Positions 1-9,034 of a DNA stretch of 64,000 nt are shown here, piece after piece. Location: the NCBI GenBank assembly GCA_016710165.1, contig JADJLJ010000001.1, positions 496,001 to 560,000 on the forward strand, written 5' to 3'. The notes beneath the pieces are model-generated. The model ran no database searches, was not told the DNA's origin, and saw only the letters and a program-made list of their open reading frames with translations. The stretch's first letter is position 1, and every line of letters starts with the position of its first letter. Both the position numbers and the translations under genes were made by a program. The DNA comes from Chitinophagaceae bacterium. GTDB lineage: Bacteria; Bacteroidota; Bacteroidia; Chitinophagales; Chitinophagaceae.

Positions 1-299
1 CCGACAGGGACGGCCGTCTTAATTATTCGGATGTTGTGGAAGTGGACAGGAAGGACAAAGCTCCTGTAAAGATCTACCCCACCTTTGTCACTGACCATCA
101 ACTGAATATTTTTTCTGAAAAGCAGGTGGAACAGGTGTTTATATATTCTGCAGAAGGAAAACGGGTCTTTGCCAATAGCCAGAATAATATGACCGGCATC
201 ATCCATATCACCCTTCCGAAACTGCCATCAGGTGTTTACCTGGTCCGTGTAAAACTGAAAGATGATCATTTCACCGGAAAAATATACATCGGCAGATGA
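1..299 (+). CDS. C-terminal end of a T9SS-secreted protein (5' part outside the window)
   Basis: The reading frame is open from base 3 and has no convincing start inside the window, so this is the tail of a longer gene. The visible ~98 residues form a type A T9SS sorting domain: a short strand ending in VEVDRK, then a beta-sandwich with VFIYSAEGKRVF, LPSGVYLVRVKL and a final FTGKIYIGR. Such domains direct export across the outer membrane and are removed on attachment at the surface. The segment is nearly identical to the end of the next gene (552-2273), so the two are probably tandem paralogs. What the missing part does cannot be told from here. Confidence 0.85.
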   Translation, partial: DRDGRLNYSDVVEVDRKDKAPVKIYPTFVTDHQLNIFSEKQVEQVFIYSAEGKRVFANSQNNMTGIIHITLPKLPSGVYLVRVKLKDDHFTGKIYIGR

Positions 300-350
300 A
301 CCGGCCATCTGTTCCGCAAAAATTTATTCAGCAGTGCATCCGGTTGAATA

Positions 351-414
351 AATAAATGTCAGCCTGGGTTTATCAAAGGTGATTTTGCAGCACGATCAAC
401 TACAACAGCCCGAT
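351..414. repeat. Degenerate copy of a dispersed intergenic repeat
   Basis: The first 15 bases (351-365) are identical to 32381-32395. The rest aligns with a gap to 32422-32464, sharing the pattern tc-aaggtgatt...gatca...cccgat. It lies between two T9SS genes. The palindrome that ends the other copy is decayed here. Family identity unknown. Confidence 0.6.
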
Positions 415-551
415 TGTTATATGAACAGGCTTAAAGATCAAAGGCTCTGCATTTTCAAACAGGTACACAACTGTTGGTTTCCCATACATCTCTCTGGCAC
501 TGTATTTGTGTTAAACTAAATTCACGTTGAATATCCGTTAAACACTGCATT

Positions 552-2273
552 ATGGATATGAATACAGCTAAAAAAAATATTGCGGCACTGTTGTTCCTTA
601 CTTCGGTGCCATTTTTATTTGCGACCAGGAGTTCAGCACAAACCACCCCCGTTTTAATTTTCAGCCCGGTTGTAACTACCGGGCTTAGTTCACCGGTGGA
701 TATTGTAAATGCCGGTGATGGCAGCAACCGGCTCTTCATTGTTAACCAGGGAGGTACGGTACGGATCCTTTCCGGCGGCGTTTTACAGCCGGGAAATTTC
801 CTGGATATCCCCGACAGTCTTTCCACCGGCGGAGAAAGAGGCCTGCTCAGCATCGCATTCCATCCCAACTATACCGCCAACAGGTATTTCTTTATCTACT
901 ATACCGCCACCAATGGTGATATCCGGATCACCCGTTTCCAGACACAGGCTGGCAACCCTAATGCAGCTGATGAAAATACCGGGGTTGTCTTGCTGACCAT
1001 TCCAAAACCATTTGCCAATCACAATGGGGGCAAATTAAATTTCGGACCGGATGGGAACCTGTATTTCGGAACCGGTGACGGCGGCAGCGGCGGCGATCCC
1101 AATAACCTGGCACAGAATGGGAATTCCTTACTGGGGAAAATGATCCGGATCAATGTCGACAATTTCAGCACGCCACCTTATTATACCATCCCTTCGGATA
1201 ACCCGTATGTAAATGATCCGAATGTAAGGGATGAGATCTTTGCCATTGGACTGCGTAATCCGTGGCGCTGGAGTTTCGACCGGCTTACGCATGATGCCTG
1301 GATCGCTGATGTAGGCCAGGGCGCATGGGAAGAGATCAATTTCCGCTCATTGGCTTCATCGGGTGGTATCAATTACGGATGGCGCTGTTATGAAGGCAAT
1401 GCTGCGTACAATACTGCAGGCTGCCAGCCGCAGGCCAGTTATATTTCTCCCATTTTTGTTTATCCGCACGTTTTTGCTACAGGTGGTTTTTCCGTAACAG
1501 GCGGGTATGTTTACCGGGGTACAGAATTTGCGGCCATGTACGGGTATTATATCTGCGCCGATTATGTTTCGGGCAATGTATGGCTCATAAACCCCAATGG
1601 CAGCGGCGGATGGAACAGTTCGTTGCAAAGCGGGCTGCCCGGCAATATTTCGGGATTTGGCGAAGCAGAGAACGGGGACATGTATGCCGCATCCCTGAAC
1701 GGAACTGTGTACAAGGTCATCACAAGCACCGTGTTACCCGTTACGCTGGAGCAATTTACCGTAACAGCTTTTGCAACATATAACCAGGTGCAGTGGAAAA
1801 CCATCAATGAACAGAATGTTTCTTATTTCGATATCGAATTCAGCAGCGACGGGCTCAATTATTCAAACGCAGCAAGGGTGAATGCGGTCAATATCCCTCC
1901 CGCCAACAGTTACAGTTTTTCCCATTTCATTTCGGGATTCACCAAACTGTATTACAGGCTGAAGGTCACAAACAGGGACGGTCGTTTTATTTATTCCGCT
2001 GTGGTGGAAGTTGACAGGAAGATAACCGCTTCGGTAAAAATATTTCCTACCCTGGTCACAAACGATCAACTGAATATCTTCTCCGAAAAGCAGGTGGAAC
2101 AGGTAGTCATTTATTCAGCGGAAGGCAAGCGGGTCTTTGTAAATGCACAGAACAATACGACGGGCATCATCAATATCCCCCTTCCGGGCCTGCAATCCGG
2201 ACTTTACATCGTGCGGGTAAAACTGAACGCTGAATATTTCACCGGGAAAATTTTTATCCGCCGGGCAAACTGA
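552..2273 (+). CDS. PQQ-dependent glucose/sorbosone dehydrogenase-like protein with T9SS sorting domain
   Basis: 573 residues. An N-terminal signal peptide ends near residue 30 (SSA-QTT). Residues ~36-385 form a six-bladed GSDH-type beta-propeller, with the family signatures GGERGLLSIAFHPNY at ~93-107 and NHNGGKLNFGPDGNLYFGTG at ~156-175. Known relatives oxidise aldose sugars or polyols with PQQ in the periplasm or at the cell surface. A linker beginning LPVTLEQF (~393) leads to a type A T9SS sorting domain (~495-573), so the enzyme is probably displayed or released. No c-type heme domain is present, so the electron acceptor is unknown. The ATG at 552 gives a plausible signal peptide. The sorting domain is almost a copy of the one ending at 299. 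Substrate cannot be read from the sequence. Confidence 0.88.
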   Translation: MDMNTAKKNIAALLFLTSVPFLFATRSSAQTTPVLIFSPVVTTGLSSPVDIVNAGDGSNRLFIVNQGGTVRILSGGVLQPGNFLDIPDSLSTGGERGLLSIAFHPNYTANRYFFIYYTATNGDIRITRFQTQAGNPNAADENTGVVLLTIPKPFANHNGGKLNFGPDGNLYFGTGDGGSGGDPNNLAQNGNSLLGKMIRINVDNFSTPPYYTIPSDNPYVNDPNVRDEIFAIGLRNPWRWSFDRLTHDAWIADVGQGAWEEINFRSLASSGGINYGWRCYEGNAAYNTAGCQPQASYISPIFVYPHVFATGGFSVTGGYVYRGTEFAAMYGYYICADYVSGNVWLINPNGSGGWNSSLQSGLPGNISGFGEAENGDMYAASLNGTVYKVITSTVLPVTLEQFTVTAFATYNQVQWKTINEQNVSYFDIEFSSDGLNYSNAARVNAVNIPPANSYSFSHFISGFTKLYYRLKVTNRDGRFIYSAVVEVDRKITASVKIFPTLVTNDQLNIFSEKQVEQVVIYSAEGKRVFVNAQNNTTGIINIPLPGLQSGLYIVRVKLNAEYFTGKIFIRRAN

Positions 2274-2299
2274 ATGCACGGTCCGCTTTATTTTTCCGG

Positions 2300-2351
2300 T
2301 TGAACTTTCCTGTACATTATAAGGATACCTTTGTAACATAAGTTACAAAGG
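2300..2351 (+). promoter_or_regulatory. Promoter with perfect palindrome overlapping the -7 box, upstream of yceI/sensor-kinase genes
   Basis: A Bacteroidota-type -7 element TACCTTTG lies at 2326-2333, with a possible -33 TTG at 2300-2302 (a long 23-base spacer). A perfect 10-bp inverted repeat, CCTTTGTAAC (2328-2337) and GTTACAAAGG (2342-2351), separated by ATAA, overlaps the -7 box and the likely start of transcription. A dimeric repressor or redox regulator bound here would block transcription. It could instead form a hairpin at the 5' end of the mRNA; there is no T-tract, so it is not a terminator. Confidence 0.6.
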
Positions 2352-2408
2352 CAGTTGGAAAAAACAGCTAATATTAAACCCAATAAATTCGGTTCATCCA
2401 TCCTTACA

Positions 2409-2969
2409 ATGATCTCATTCCGGAAAATCGTATTATGCATATGCATTTTATCGGTATTTGCATTTAAAAGGTCGCCGGCTCCCGGCATTTATGTCCTGAA
2501 AAAGGGACAGGTATCCTTTCATTCCAATGCAAAGCTTGAACTTATAAAAGCCTTTTCTACCCAGGTAAGGGGAATCATTGATGCGGAAAAGAGAACCTTC
2601 GCATTTTCCATAAGTATAAAATCGTTTGATGGTTTTAACAGTCCCCTTCAAAAAGAGCATTTCAATGAAAATTATATGGAAAGTGATAAGTACCCCAATG
2701 CAACCTTTACCGGCCACATCATTGAAGAGGATGATTTTACAAAGGACGGCTCATACAACCTGCGGGCCAAGGGGAAATTTGTCATTCATGGAGTAGAACA
2801 GGAAAGGCTGTTGCAGGGCGACCTGACCGTAAAAAACGGCACGATAAAACTGGTATGCATGTTTACCGTTCTGCTTTCCGAACATGATATAAAGATACCC
2901 CGGATCGTTCATGAAAAACTGGCGGCAGAAATAAATGTGATTGTAAATGCTGAATTTGTAAGCCAATGA
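2409..2969 (+). CDS. YceI family periplasmic protein
   Basis: 186 residues from the ATG at 2409. A TTG 18 codons upstream (2355) is also in frame but sits just after a likely promoter, and the ATG gives a proper signal peptide (ISFRKIVLCICILSVFAF). The mature part matches the YceI lipocalin-like barrel: KKGQVSFHSNAKLE near the start, HFNENYMESDKYPNATFTG in the centre, and LTVKNGTIKLVCMFTVLL. YceI proteins are periplasmic and bind isoprenoid or amphiphilic molecules; in some bacteria they are encoded beside cytochrome b561. It resembles the second YceI protein at 10149-10703 (both have HFNENY-ES-K-P). The stop overlaps the next start (ATGATG at 2966), so it is co-translated with the sensor kinase, which suggests ligand presentation to that sensor. 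Confidence 0.88.
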   Translation: MISFRKIVLCICILSVFAFKRSPAPGIYVLKKGQVSFHSNAKLELIKAFSTQVRGIIDAEKRTFAFSISIKSFDGFNSPLQKEHFNENYMESDKYPNATFTGHIIEEDDFTKDGSYNLRAKGKFVIHGVEQERLLQGDLTVKNGTIKLVCMFTVLLSEHDIKIPRIVHEKLAAEINVIVNAEFVSQ

Positions 2970-5881
2970 TGTGGAACCGTTTTTTACTTTTTGCTTTGCT
3001 GCTCATGCCGGTTACCCGCTTGGTTGCACAATACCCGTTTTCCAAAATAATTGATATTGAAGAAGACAACCTAACCATAAAGTCAACGGTTTTACTGAAG
3101 GATCATTCAGGCTTCCTGTGGATCGGAACTTCGGAAGGCTTGTTTAAATACAATGCACTGGACCCGGAAAAGATCCCGCTGCCCCAAACCGGCAAAACAT
3201 ACATAACCGCTTTGTATGAAGACGCTAAAGGGACCATCTGGGCAGGCTGTAAGAATGGGAACATCTTTACCATAAAAGGCCAGCAGGCTGTGTACTTTAC
3301 CTTTAACGAGCGAAGACCAAAAGCATCCATTACTGCCATCTATGGAGATGGGGAAGGCAGGATCTGGTTTGGAACCGGTGGCGAGGGAATTTACTTTTAC
3401 GATCAACACCGGCTTCAGAACATCAGCACAAAAGAGGGATTGAGTGATGACAATGTAAACTGCATGTACAGCCCCGATGGCAGGCAGCTGATTGCCGGAA
3501 CCGACAGGGGCCTTTCGTTCATCCGTATTGAAGCAGGCAAAATAAATGTACACTTCTTCAGTGCAAAGAACGGGTTACCGGATAATATTGTTACCACCCT
3601 GGCCGAAAGCCGGGAAAAAAATTCCATATGGGTGGGCATGCAATCAAAAGGGATCCTTCTTTTTGATATTACCGGCAACCGGATCTCCGATACCAGTTAT
3701 AAAAGCAAATGGCGATCCGGCCAGGTAAACGACATCATTGACTCTAAAGACAACATCTTCCTTGCAACGGAAGAAAAAGGCGTGATCTTTTATGACAAGG
3801 CAACAGCGGAATTTACCGGCAATGCCCTGGCAGCAACTGATTATTCAAAACGCATTACGGACCTGCAATATGATAACGAGGGAAATATATGGGCCACCTT
3901 CGAAGGGAAACTGATCAGTTTTACCAGCGATTATTTAAGATACTGGTATTCGGTCAATGAAACAGGTCTTAGCAATGTGCATTCCATACTTGCCGATGAT
4001 GAGAAAAAACTGTGGTTCACACCCGATCTTCGACTGTACAGCGGACCACAGGATAAGCTGGGCACAACCGGGCTGCGCAGCTATGACATCACCCCTCCAA
4101 AGAACCATATTGATATCACCAGTCTTTACAAAGACCGGTTTGGATGCCTCTGGATAGGTACCATGGGAGAAGGCCTTTTCCGGATGAATATTGAAACAGG
4201 TAAATGGAGGCGCATTACCGAAAACCCGATCGCCTTTTATGGCAATGTATTGAACATAACCGGAAAAGGGGACCAGGTATGGATATCCACACTGAACGGG
4301 GTGGCCAGGTTCGATCTGAAAGAAAGCAGCTACGATCTGAATGAAAAGATAGCATACCGCAATTACAGTAAAAAAGACGGCCTGGGCAGCGATTACATCT
4401 ACCACATACTGATCGATCAAAAGAACAGGGTGTGGTTTGCTACAGATGGCGCCGGGGTGACCATGCTCGAAAACGATGCCTTCATTAATTTTTATGCACA
4501 CAAACTCTTCCCGGCAAAAGTTGCTTATTCACTTGCTGAGGACAAGAACCATCACCTGTGGATCAGCACTTACAACGACGGCCTGTTTGAATATGATGGG
4601 AAAAGGTTCATCCGCTACGGGACAGAGAATGGACTGACCGATATTACCATCACCTCCATTGCCATAGACGATTTTAACAACATCATTGCCGTTAATAAAA
4701 AAGGGATCGACGTGTTCAATCCCAGGAATAATATGGTGCAGCATTATGGTACTGAATCGGGATTCACGGAACAACAGCCAAATCTTAACTCCATAACCCG
4801 GGGCCGGGACGGGAAAATATGGATCGGTACAAACAACGGGATCGTTTGCCTGAACACCCATTCATCCCTGTCGGGCTTTGCCCCGGTTGCCGTAATTGAA
4901 CGGGTGAGTTTATTTAACAACCCCCTGGATACGGCGGTAAAAAAAGAGTTTGCGTACAATCAGAACAATTTCAGTTTTAAACTGGCAGCTGCCTATTACA
5001 AGGCGCCTGAAAAAATAAAATTCCAGTACTGGCTGGAAGGATACAGCAAGCGGTGGGAAACAACCGGCGACAACATGATCAATTTTCCGCAACTGCGGCC
5101 AGGAACCTACAGCATGAAAGTGAGGGCTTCGGCAAATGAAAATTTCGGATCATCGCCCATAACGTCTTACCGCTTCACGATAGCGAGATCTTTCTGGACC
5201 ACCTGGTGGTTCAGAACGCTGGTGCTTGTATTTGCCGCTGCTTTGATCTACTGGCTTGTCAGGCAACGGATAAAAAAAGTAAGAAAGACCGAACAGGAAG
5301 AAAGGGAAAGATTTCAACTGCAGTACGATGCATTAAAGAACCAGGTTAATCCCCATTTCCTTTTCAACAGCTTTAATGCCCTGCTGAATATCGTGGAGGA
5401 TAATCCACAGGAAGCTTCTGTGCTCATCAAGCATTTATCGCAGTTTTACCGGAAGATGACCGCCTACAGCCAGAAAGAATTAATTACTTTAGCCGAAGAA
5501 CTGGAACTGCTTAACTCCTATTTATTCATCCAGAGCAAACGGTACGGCAGCGCTCTCCAGGTAACGGTAAATATTGACACGGAGTTAAAAAGATCCACGT
5601 TCATTCCGCCGCTGGTCTTACAATTATTGGCAGAAAACGCCGTTAAGCATAATACCATAAGCAAAGACAAACCACTGTACATAAATATTGTTTCGGAGCC
5701 CGGGCAGCTTGTGATGCGGAATAATATCAGCCCCAAACTGGAAAAGGAGGAAAGCGAAGGCGTTGGGTTAAAGAACATACAAAACAGGTATAGACTTTTA
5801 ACAAACAGGGAGGTCAGGCAGGAAGAGACCAGCAATGAGTTCATCATCCGGCTCCCTTTAATTTATATTGACGGAATATGA
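2966..5881 (+). CDS. Sensor histidine kinase with two-component propeller, Y_Y_Y domain and LytS-type kinase
   Basis: 971 residues. A signal peptide (1-22, ending LVAQ) exports the N-terminus. Residues ~25-650 carry repeated propeller motifs of the form D--G-LWIGT--G (GFLWIGTSEGL, GCLWIGTMGEG, GKIWIGTNNG). A Y_Y_Y beta-sandwich follows (~670-735, FQYWLEGYSKRW), then one membrane helix (~745-765). The cytoplasmic kinase has the histidine box QVNPHFLFNSFNALLN (His near 796) and an ATP-binding domain with LAENAVKHN near 886, as in the LytS/His_kinase family rather than HisKA. Unlike many SusC/D-linked hybrid regulators, it lacks fused receiver and AraC domains. The separate regulator overlaps its end (ATGA at 5878). 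It overlaps the yceI stop upstream, so YceI, kinase and regulator form one operon. Confidence 0.92.
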   Translation: MMWNRFLLFALLLMPVTRLVAQYPFSKIIDIEEDNLTIKSTVLLKDHSGFLWIGTSEGLFKYNALDPEKIPLPQTGKTYITALYEDAKGTIWAGCKNGNIFTIKGQQAVYFTFNERRPKASITAIYGDGEGRIWFGTGGEGIYFYDQHRLQNISTKEGLSDDNVNCMYSPDGRQLIAGTDRGLSFIRIEAGKINVHFFSAKNGLPDNIVTTLAESREKNSIWVGMQSKGILLFDITGNRISDTSYKSKWRSGQVNDIIDSKDNIFLATEEKGVIFYDKATAEFTGNALAATDYSKRITDLQYDNEGNIWATFEGKLISFTSDYLRYWYSVNETGLSNVHSILADDEKKLWFTPDLRLYSGPQDKLGTTGLRSYDITPPKNHIDITSLYKDRFGCLWIGTMGEGLFRMNIETGKWRRITENPIAFYGNVLNITGKGDQVWISTLNGVARFDLKESSYDLNEKIAYRNYSKKDGLGSDYIYHILIDQKNRVWFATDGAGVTMLENDAFINFYAHKLFPAKVAYSLAEDKNHHLWISTYNDGLFEYDGKRFIRYGTENGLTDITITSIAIDDFNNIIAVNKKGIDVFNPRNNMVQHYGTESGFTEQQPNLNSITRGRDGKIWIGTNNGIVCLNTHSSLSGFAPVAVIERVSLFNNPLDTAVKKEFAYNQNNFSFKLAAAYYKAPEKIKFQYWLEGYSKRWETTGDNMINFPQLRPGTYSMKVRASANENFGSSPITSYRFTIARSFWTTWWFRTLVLVFAAALIYWLVRQRIKKVRKTEQEERERFQLQYDALKNQVNPHFLFNSFNALLNIVEDNPQEASVLIKHLSQFYRKMTAYSQKELITLAEELELLNSYLFIQSKRYGSALQVTVNIDTELKRSTFIPPLVLQLLAENAVKHNTISKDKPLYINIVSEPGQLVMRNNISPKLEKEESEGVGLKNIQNRYRLLTNREVRQEETSNEFIIRLPLIYIDGI

Positions 5882-6636
5882 AGATACTTATCCTGGAAGA
5901 TGAAGAGCAGGCATTGAGCCGCCTTCAGAAGATCATTGAACTGGTTGTACCAAACGCAGCCCTGGCCGGGGCTGCCTCCAGCATTGAAGAAGCCACTGCA
6001 TGGTTCCGGGATAACCCCATGCCCGACCTGGTATTCATGGATATTCAACTGGCAGACGGCAACAGTTTCCAGTTATTCAACCGCATAAAGATCACCTGCC
6101 CCGTTATTTTTACCACGGCCTACGAAAGCTATGCCCTGCAGGCATTTAAGGTGAACAGCGTGGATTACCTGCTTAAACCGATCGATGAAGAAGATGTGAA
6201 AAGGGCTGTTGAAAAATTGCGCTTGCTCCGGCAATCCGCGTCATTCCCTGTTGATTATGCAGAGATCCTGAATACCATCCAGCAACCACAGAAAAAATAC
6301 AAAGACCGTTTCATCATCAAACTGGGAGATACCATAAAATCCATCCGTGTTGCAGATATAGCTTACTTCTATACCGAGAACAAATCGAATTTTTTATGTA
6401 CCAATGAAAGCAAACGATTTCCCATTGACTTTAATCTTGACCAGGTAGAACAGATGATGAACCCCCGGAATTTCTTCCGCATCAACCGGCAGTTCATCAT
6501 CGGCCATCATGCCATAGAAGAAATGAAGGCACATACCCGTTCCCGGATCAATGTAAGGCTCACTCCCCCCTCCCGGCTTGATACCATCGTGGCCATCGAC
6601 AGGGCACACGATTTTAAGAACTGGCTTGCAGAATAG
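5878..6636 (+). CDS. LytTR family response regulator
   Basis: 252 residues. The receiver domain (1-~120) starts MKILILEDEEQALSRLQ, holds the phospho-acceptor Asp near residue 55 (DLVFMDIQLADGN) and ends with the conserved Lys in VDYLLKPIDEEDV. Residues ~145-250 are a LytTR DNA-binding domain, with DTIKSIRVADIAYF and FFRINRQFIIGHHAIEEM. The start overlaps the kinase stop by four bases, so the two are translationally coupled and form a cognate pair. LytTR regulators bind paired direct repeats about 9-10 bp long. The regulated genes are not known; the heme-lipoprotein genes directly downstream are the natural candidates. Confidence 0.94.
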   Translation: MKILILEDEEQALSRLQKIIELVVPNAALAGAASSIEEATAWFRDNPMPDLVFMDIQLADGNSFQLFNRIKITCPVIFTTAYESYALQAFKVNSVDYLLKPIDEEDVKRAVEKLRLLRQSASFPVDYAEILNTIQQPQKKYKDRFIIKLGDTIKSIRVADIAYFYTENKSNFLCTNESKRFPIDFNLDQVEQMMNPRNFFRINRQFIIGHHAIEEMKAHTRSRINVRLTPPSRLDTIVAIDRAHDFKNWLAE

Positions 6637-6685
6637 TATCTTTCCTTCCCCTTGAAACGGCGCATACAGATTTAAACTCCTTTCC

Positions 6686-6705
6686 AACAGGTTCAGCCTG
6701 TTTTT
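6686..6705 (+). terminator. Weak intrinsic terminator after the two-component operon
   Basis: A 6-bp stem AACAGG/CCTGTT (6686-6691 and 6697-6702) runs into a short T-tract, 50 bases past the regulator stop. It is weak and may only attenuate read-through into the heme-lipoprotein genes. Confidence 0.45.
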
Positions 6706-6812
6706 ACATGATTTTTACATGGATTGGCTTGCTTTTCGTAAACATAACTGGCAAATAATATCATCCTGTGACGAAATACAATATTTGCTGTTTTACATAA
6801 CATAAATCCAAT

Positions 6813-8390
6813 ATGATCATGAAAAGAAGTATTACCATTATGCTTGCAGGCCTTACTGCCTGGATCATCCTTTTCCAGTTCGCCTGTAAACATGAAATTC
6901 CTGCGCCTTCCTGCGATGCGATCGGTTTTGCAGTGACGGCTACGCAAACCCCCGCCACGCTTAACCAGAATAATGGTACCATTACCGCCACGGCTACAGG
7001 GGGTACGGGATTTCAATTCAGTTTAAATGGCGGGCCATTCCAGGATACCGGTTATTTTGCAGGACTGGAACCATTCAGGAATTATAACCTGGTTGGCAAA
7101 AATTCGATCGGCTGTACAGATACCGTTATCATACAAATTCAATCCTATGACCCATGCCAGAGTGTTACCATCAATGTAACCCTTACAAAAACAGATGCAT
7201 CTCCCAACCAGTCAAACGGTTCGGTAACAGCTACCGCCACCGGTGGTACAGGATTCACATACAGCATCAATGGCGGTGCTTTTCAAACCAGCGGAACCTT
7301 CAATAACCTTGCCGCAGGCACTTATGTAGTAGCTGCAAAAAGCGCCGCCGGATGTATCGGCACAGGCCAGATAACCGTAGGCACCAATAACCCATGTGCC
7401 GGAGTAACCGTCGTTGTATCAACCACGGTTGTGCAGCCAACCACTGGCCAGAGCAATGGATCTATCACGGCTACTGCTACCGGCGGAACAGGATTTACAT
7501 ACCGTTTGAATACCGGGGCATACCAGGCTAGTGGAACTTTCACCAACCTGGCTGCAGGCAACTATACCATTACAGCAAAAAATTCCAATGGATGTACGGG
7601 TGTTACCACCGTTGCATTGGGATCAACAAATCCATGCACAGGAATAACCGTTACAGTAACAACCACAACCGTTAATCCATCAACGGGTCAAAGCAATGGT
7701 TCCATCACTGCATCCGCCACCGGAGGAACAGGATTTATCTATAGTTTAAATAACGGGACATTCCAGGCAAGCGGCACATTCACCAACCTGGCTGCAGGCA
7801 CATATACGGTAACTGCAAAAAATTCAAACGGGTGTTTGGGCACTACGCAGGTAACGCTTACAGCAACAAACCCCTGTAACAGTATCAACATTGTTATAAC
7901 CACTGCAGTGGTGAATACCACCCCTTGTGTTACGCCAACAAGCAACGGAAGCATCACAGTTACAGCATCGGGCTCTACCGGCTTTACCTATAACATCAAT
8001 GGAGGTGCTTACCAGGCCAGTAATGTATTTGCAAATCTTAACGCCGGAAATTTTGTGATGGGGGTTAAAGATGCCAATGGATGTACCAAGACACAGACGG
8101 CAACTGTTGGCGTGATAGCAAGTGGCCCGCTCTTTGCACAGGTCAGGAACCTGATATTAACCCGTTGCAACGGTAGTGGCTGTCATATCGGAAGTGGTAA
8201 TAATGCGGCCGGTTACAATTTTGATTCCGATTGCAATATCGTTTCAAAATGGGCCCAGATAAATCATACAAGTGTACTGTATACAAACGGATGGGTAAAA
8301 ATGCCAAAAAACCCGCAGCCGTTGTTAACAGTAGCAGAAAAAACAGCCATCACCAACTGGATAAATGCAGGTCACCGGTATTCAGATTAA
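6813..8390 (+). CDS. Lipoprotein with five SprB-type repeats and a C-terminal cytochrome c-like domain
   Basis: 525 residues (or 523 from a second Met at 6819). A lipoprotein signal ends FQFAC with the lipid Cys at residue 25. Residues ~45-435 hold five SprB-like repeats of ~80-90 residues, each with NGSITATATGGTGF, then Y-LN-G-FQASGTF-NLAAGTYTV, then KNSNGC. These repeats occur in surface adhesins such as gliding protein SprB. The last ~80 residues are a small cytochrome c-like domain: heme motif RCNGSGCH (Cys452, Cys457, His458, spacing C-x4-C-H), a possible Met ligand at 497 (VKMPKNP), and the closing helix AITNWINAGH. The combination suggests a surface-anchored protein holding heme at the end of a rigid stalk. 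It starts a run of related lipoprotein genes: CKHEIP here and CKHDIP at 9035. Confidence 0.82.
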   Translation: MIMKRSITIMLAGLTAWIILFQFACKHEIPAPSCDAIGFAVTATQTPATLNQNNGTITATATGGTGFQFSLNGGPFQDTGYFAGLEPFRNYNLVGKNSIGCTDTVIIQIQSYDPCQSVTINVTLTKTDASPNQSNGSVTATATGGTGFTYSINGGAFQTSGTFNNLAAGTYVVAAKSAAGCIGTGQITVGTNNPCAGVTVVVSTTVVQPTTGQSNGSITATATGGTGFTYRLNTGAYQASGTFTNLAAGNYTITAKNSNGCTGVTTVALGSTNPCTGITVTVTTTTVNPSTGQSNGSITASATGGTGFIYSLNNGTFQASGTFTNLAAGTYTVTAKNSNGCLGTTQVTLTATNPCNSINIVITTAVVNTTPCVTPTSNGSITVTASGSTGFTYNINGGAYQASNVFANLNAGNFVMGVKDANGCTKTQTATVGVIASGPLFAQVRNLILTRCNGSGCHIGSGNNAAGYNFDSDCNIVSKWAQINHTSVLYTNGWVKMPKNPQPLLTVAEKTAITNWINAGHRYSD

Positions 8391-8559
8391 AATGAGCTAA
8401 GCAAGAGCAGAGAGCATATCAGGACAAATGACATGCTGGCCTGTTTTAAGTAAAATTAAATACAGGCTCAGCATGCTCAGATGCAGGTTCAGCGGAAATT
8501 GGGAATATACCGAAATAGTCTGGCGTTATTTTTATAGAGTTAAAAGAGAATATCATTTT

Positions 8560-8985
8560 ATGACAATATTTAAAAAGAAGAGGCTTATATGGATCCTGTC
8601 GGCATTGATTGTGATCGTACTGACAGCCGGTTTTGTAGGCTACCGCATGTACAACAAACCACACCGGGATGTACAGCATATCAAAGCGATTCCCGTTGCA
8701 GCATTGAAACTGGTGGCAGATTACGAAACCAATGAAGCCCTGGCCAATAATGAGTACCTGGATAAAGTACTGGAAATAACCGGGGAGATCGTTGAAATAT
8801 CGAAAAACCAGAAGGGTGAAACAGTCATTTCCCTGGATGGTACGGGCATGGGTACGGTAAGATGCACGATGGAAGGCACTGTTCAGCAGGAGGTAAAGAC
8901 CAAAACACAGGCAACCGTCCGGGGCATTTGCACCGGCTATCTTACGGATGTGATCGTTGTCAGGGGAATCAATCAGCGTAAATAG
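8560..8985 (+). CDS. Membrane-anchored OB-fold (tRNA_anti-like) protein
   Basis: 141 residues from the ATG at 8560; an upstream in-frame ATG (8428) gives an unlikely Arg/Trp/Tyr-rich leader. One N-terminal membrane helix (~8-28, LIWILSALIVIVLTAGFVGY) is followed by a short region and then an OB-fold (~55-141) with YLDKVLEITGEIVEIS, VISLDGTGMGTVRCTM and ATVRGICTGYLTDVIVVRG. This matches the tRNA_anti-like family common in Bacteroidota, whose function is unknown. The domain probably faces the periplasm. It sits between heme-lipoprotein genes in the same orientation, 50 bases before the next start, so it may take part in their assembly or function. That is inference from position only. Confidence 0.78.
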   Translation: MTIFKKKRLIWILSALIVIVLTAGFVGYRMYNKPHRDVQHIKAIPVAALKLVADYETNEALANNEYLDKVLEITGEIVEISKNQKGETVISLDGTGMGTVRCTMEGTVQQEVKTKTQATVRGICTGYLTDVIVVRGINQRK

Positions 8986-9034
8986 AATAGCAATCCTTTT
9001 TGAAAAACCACTTTTAAAAAAACCATCTATAACT

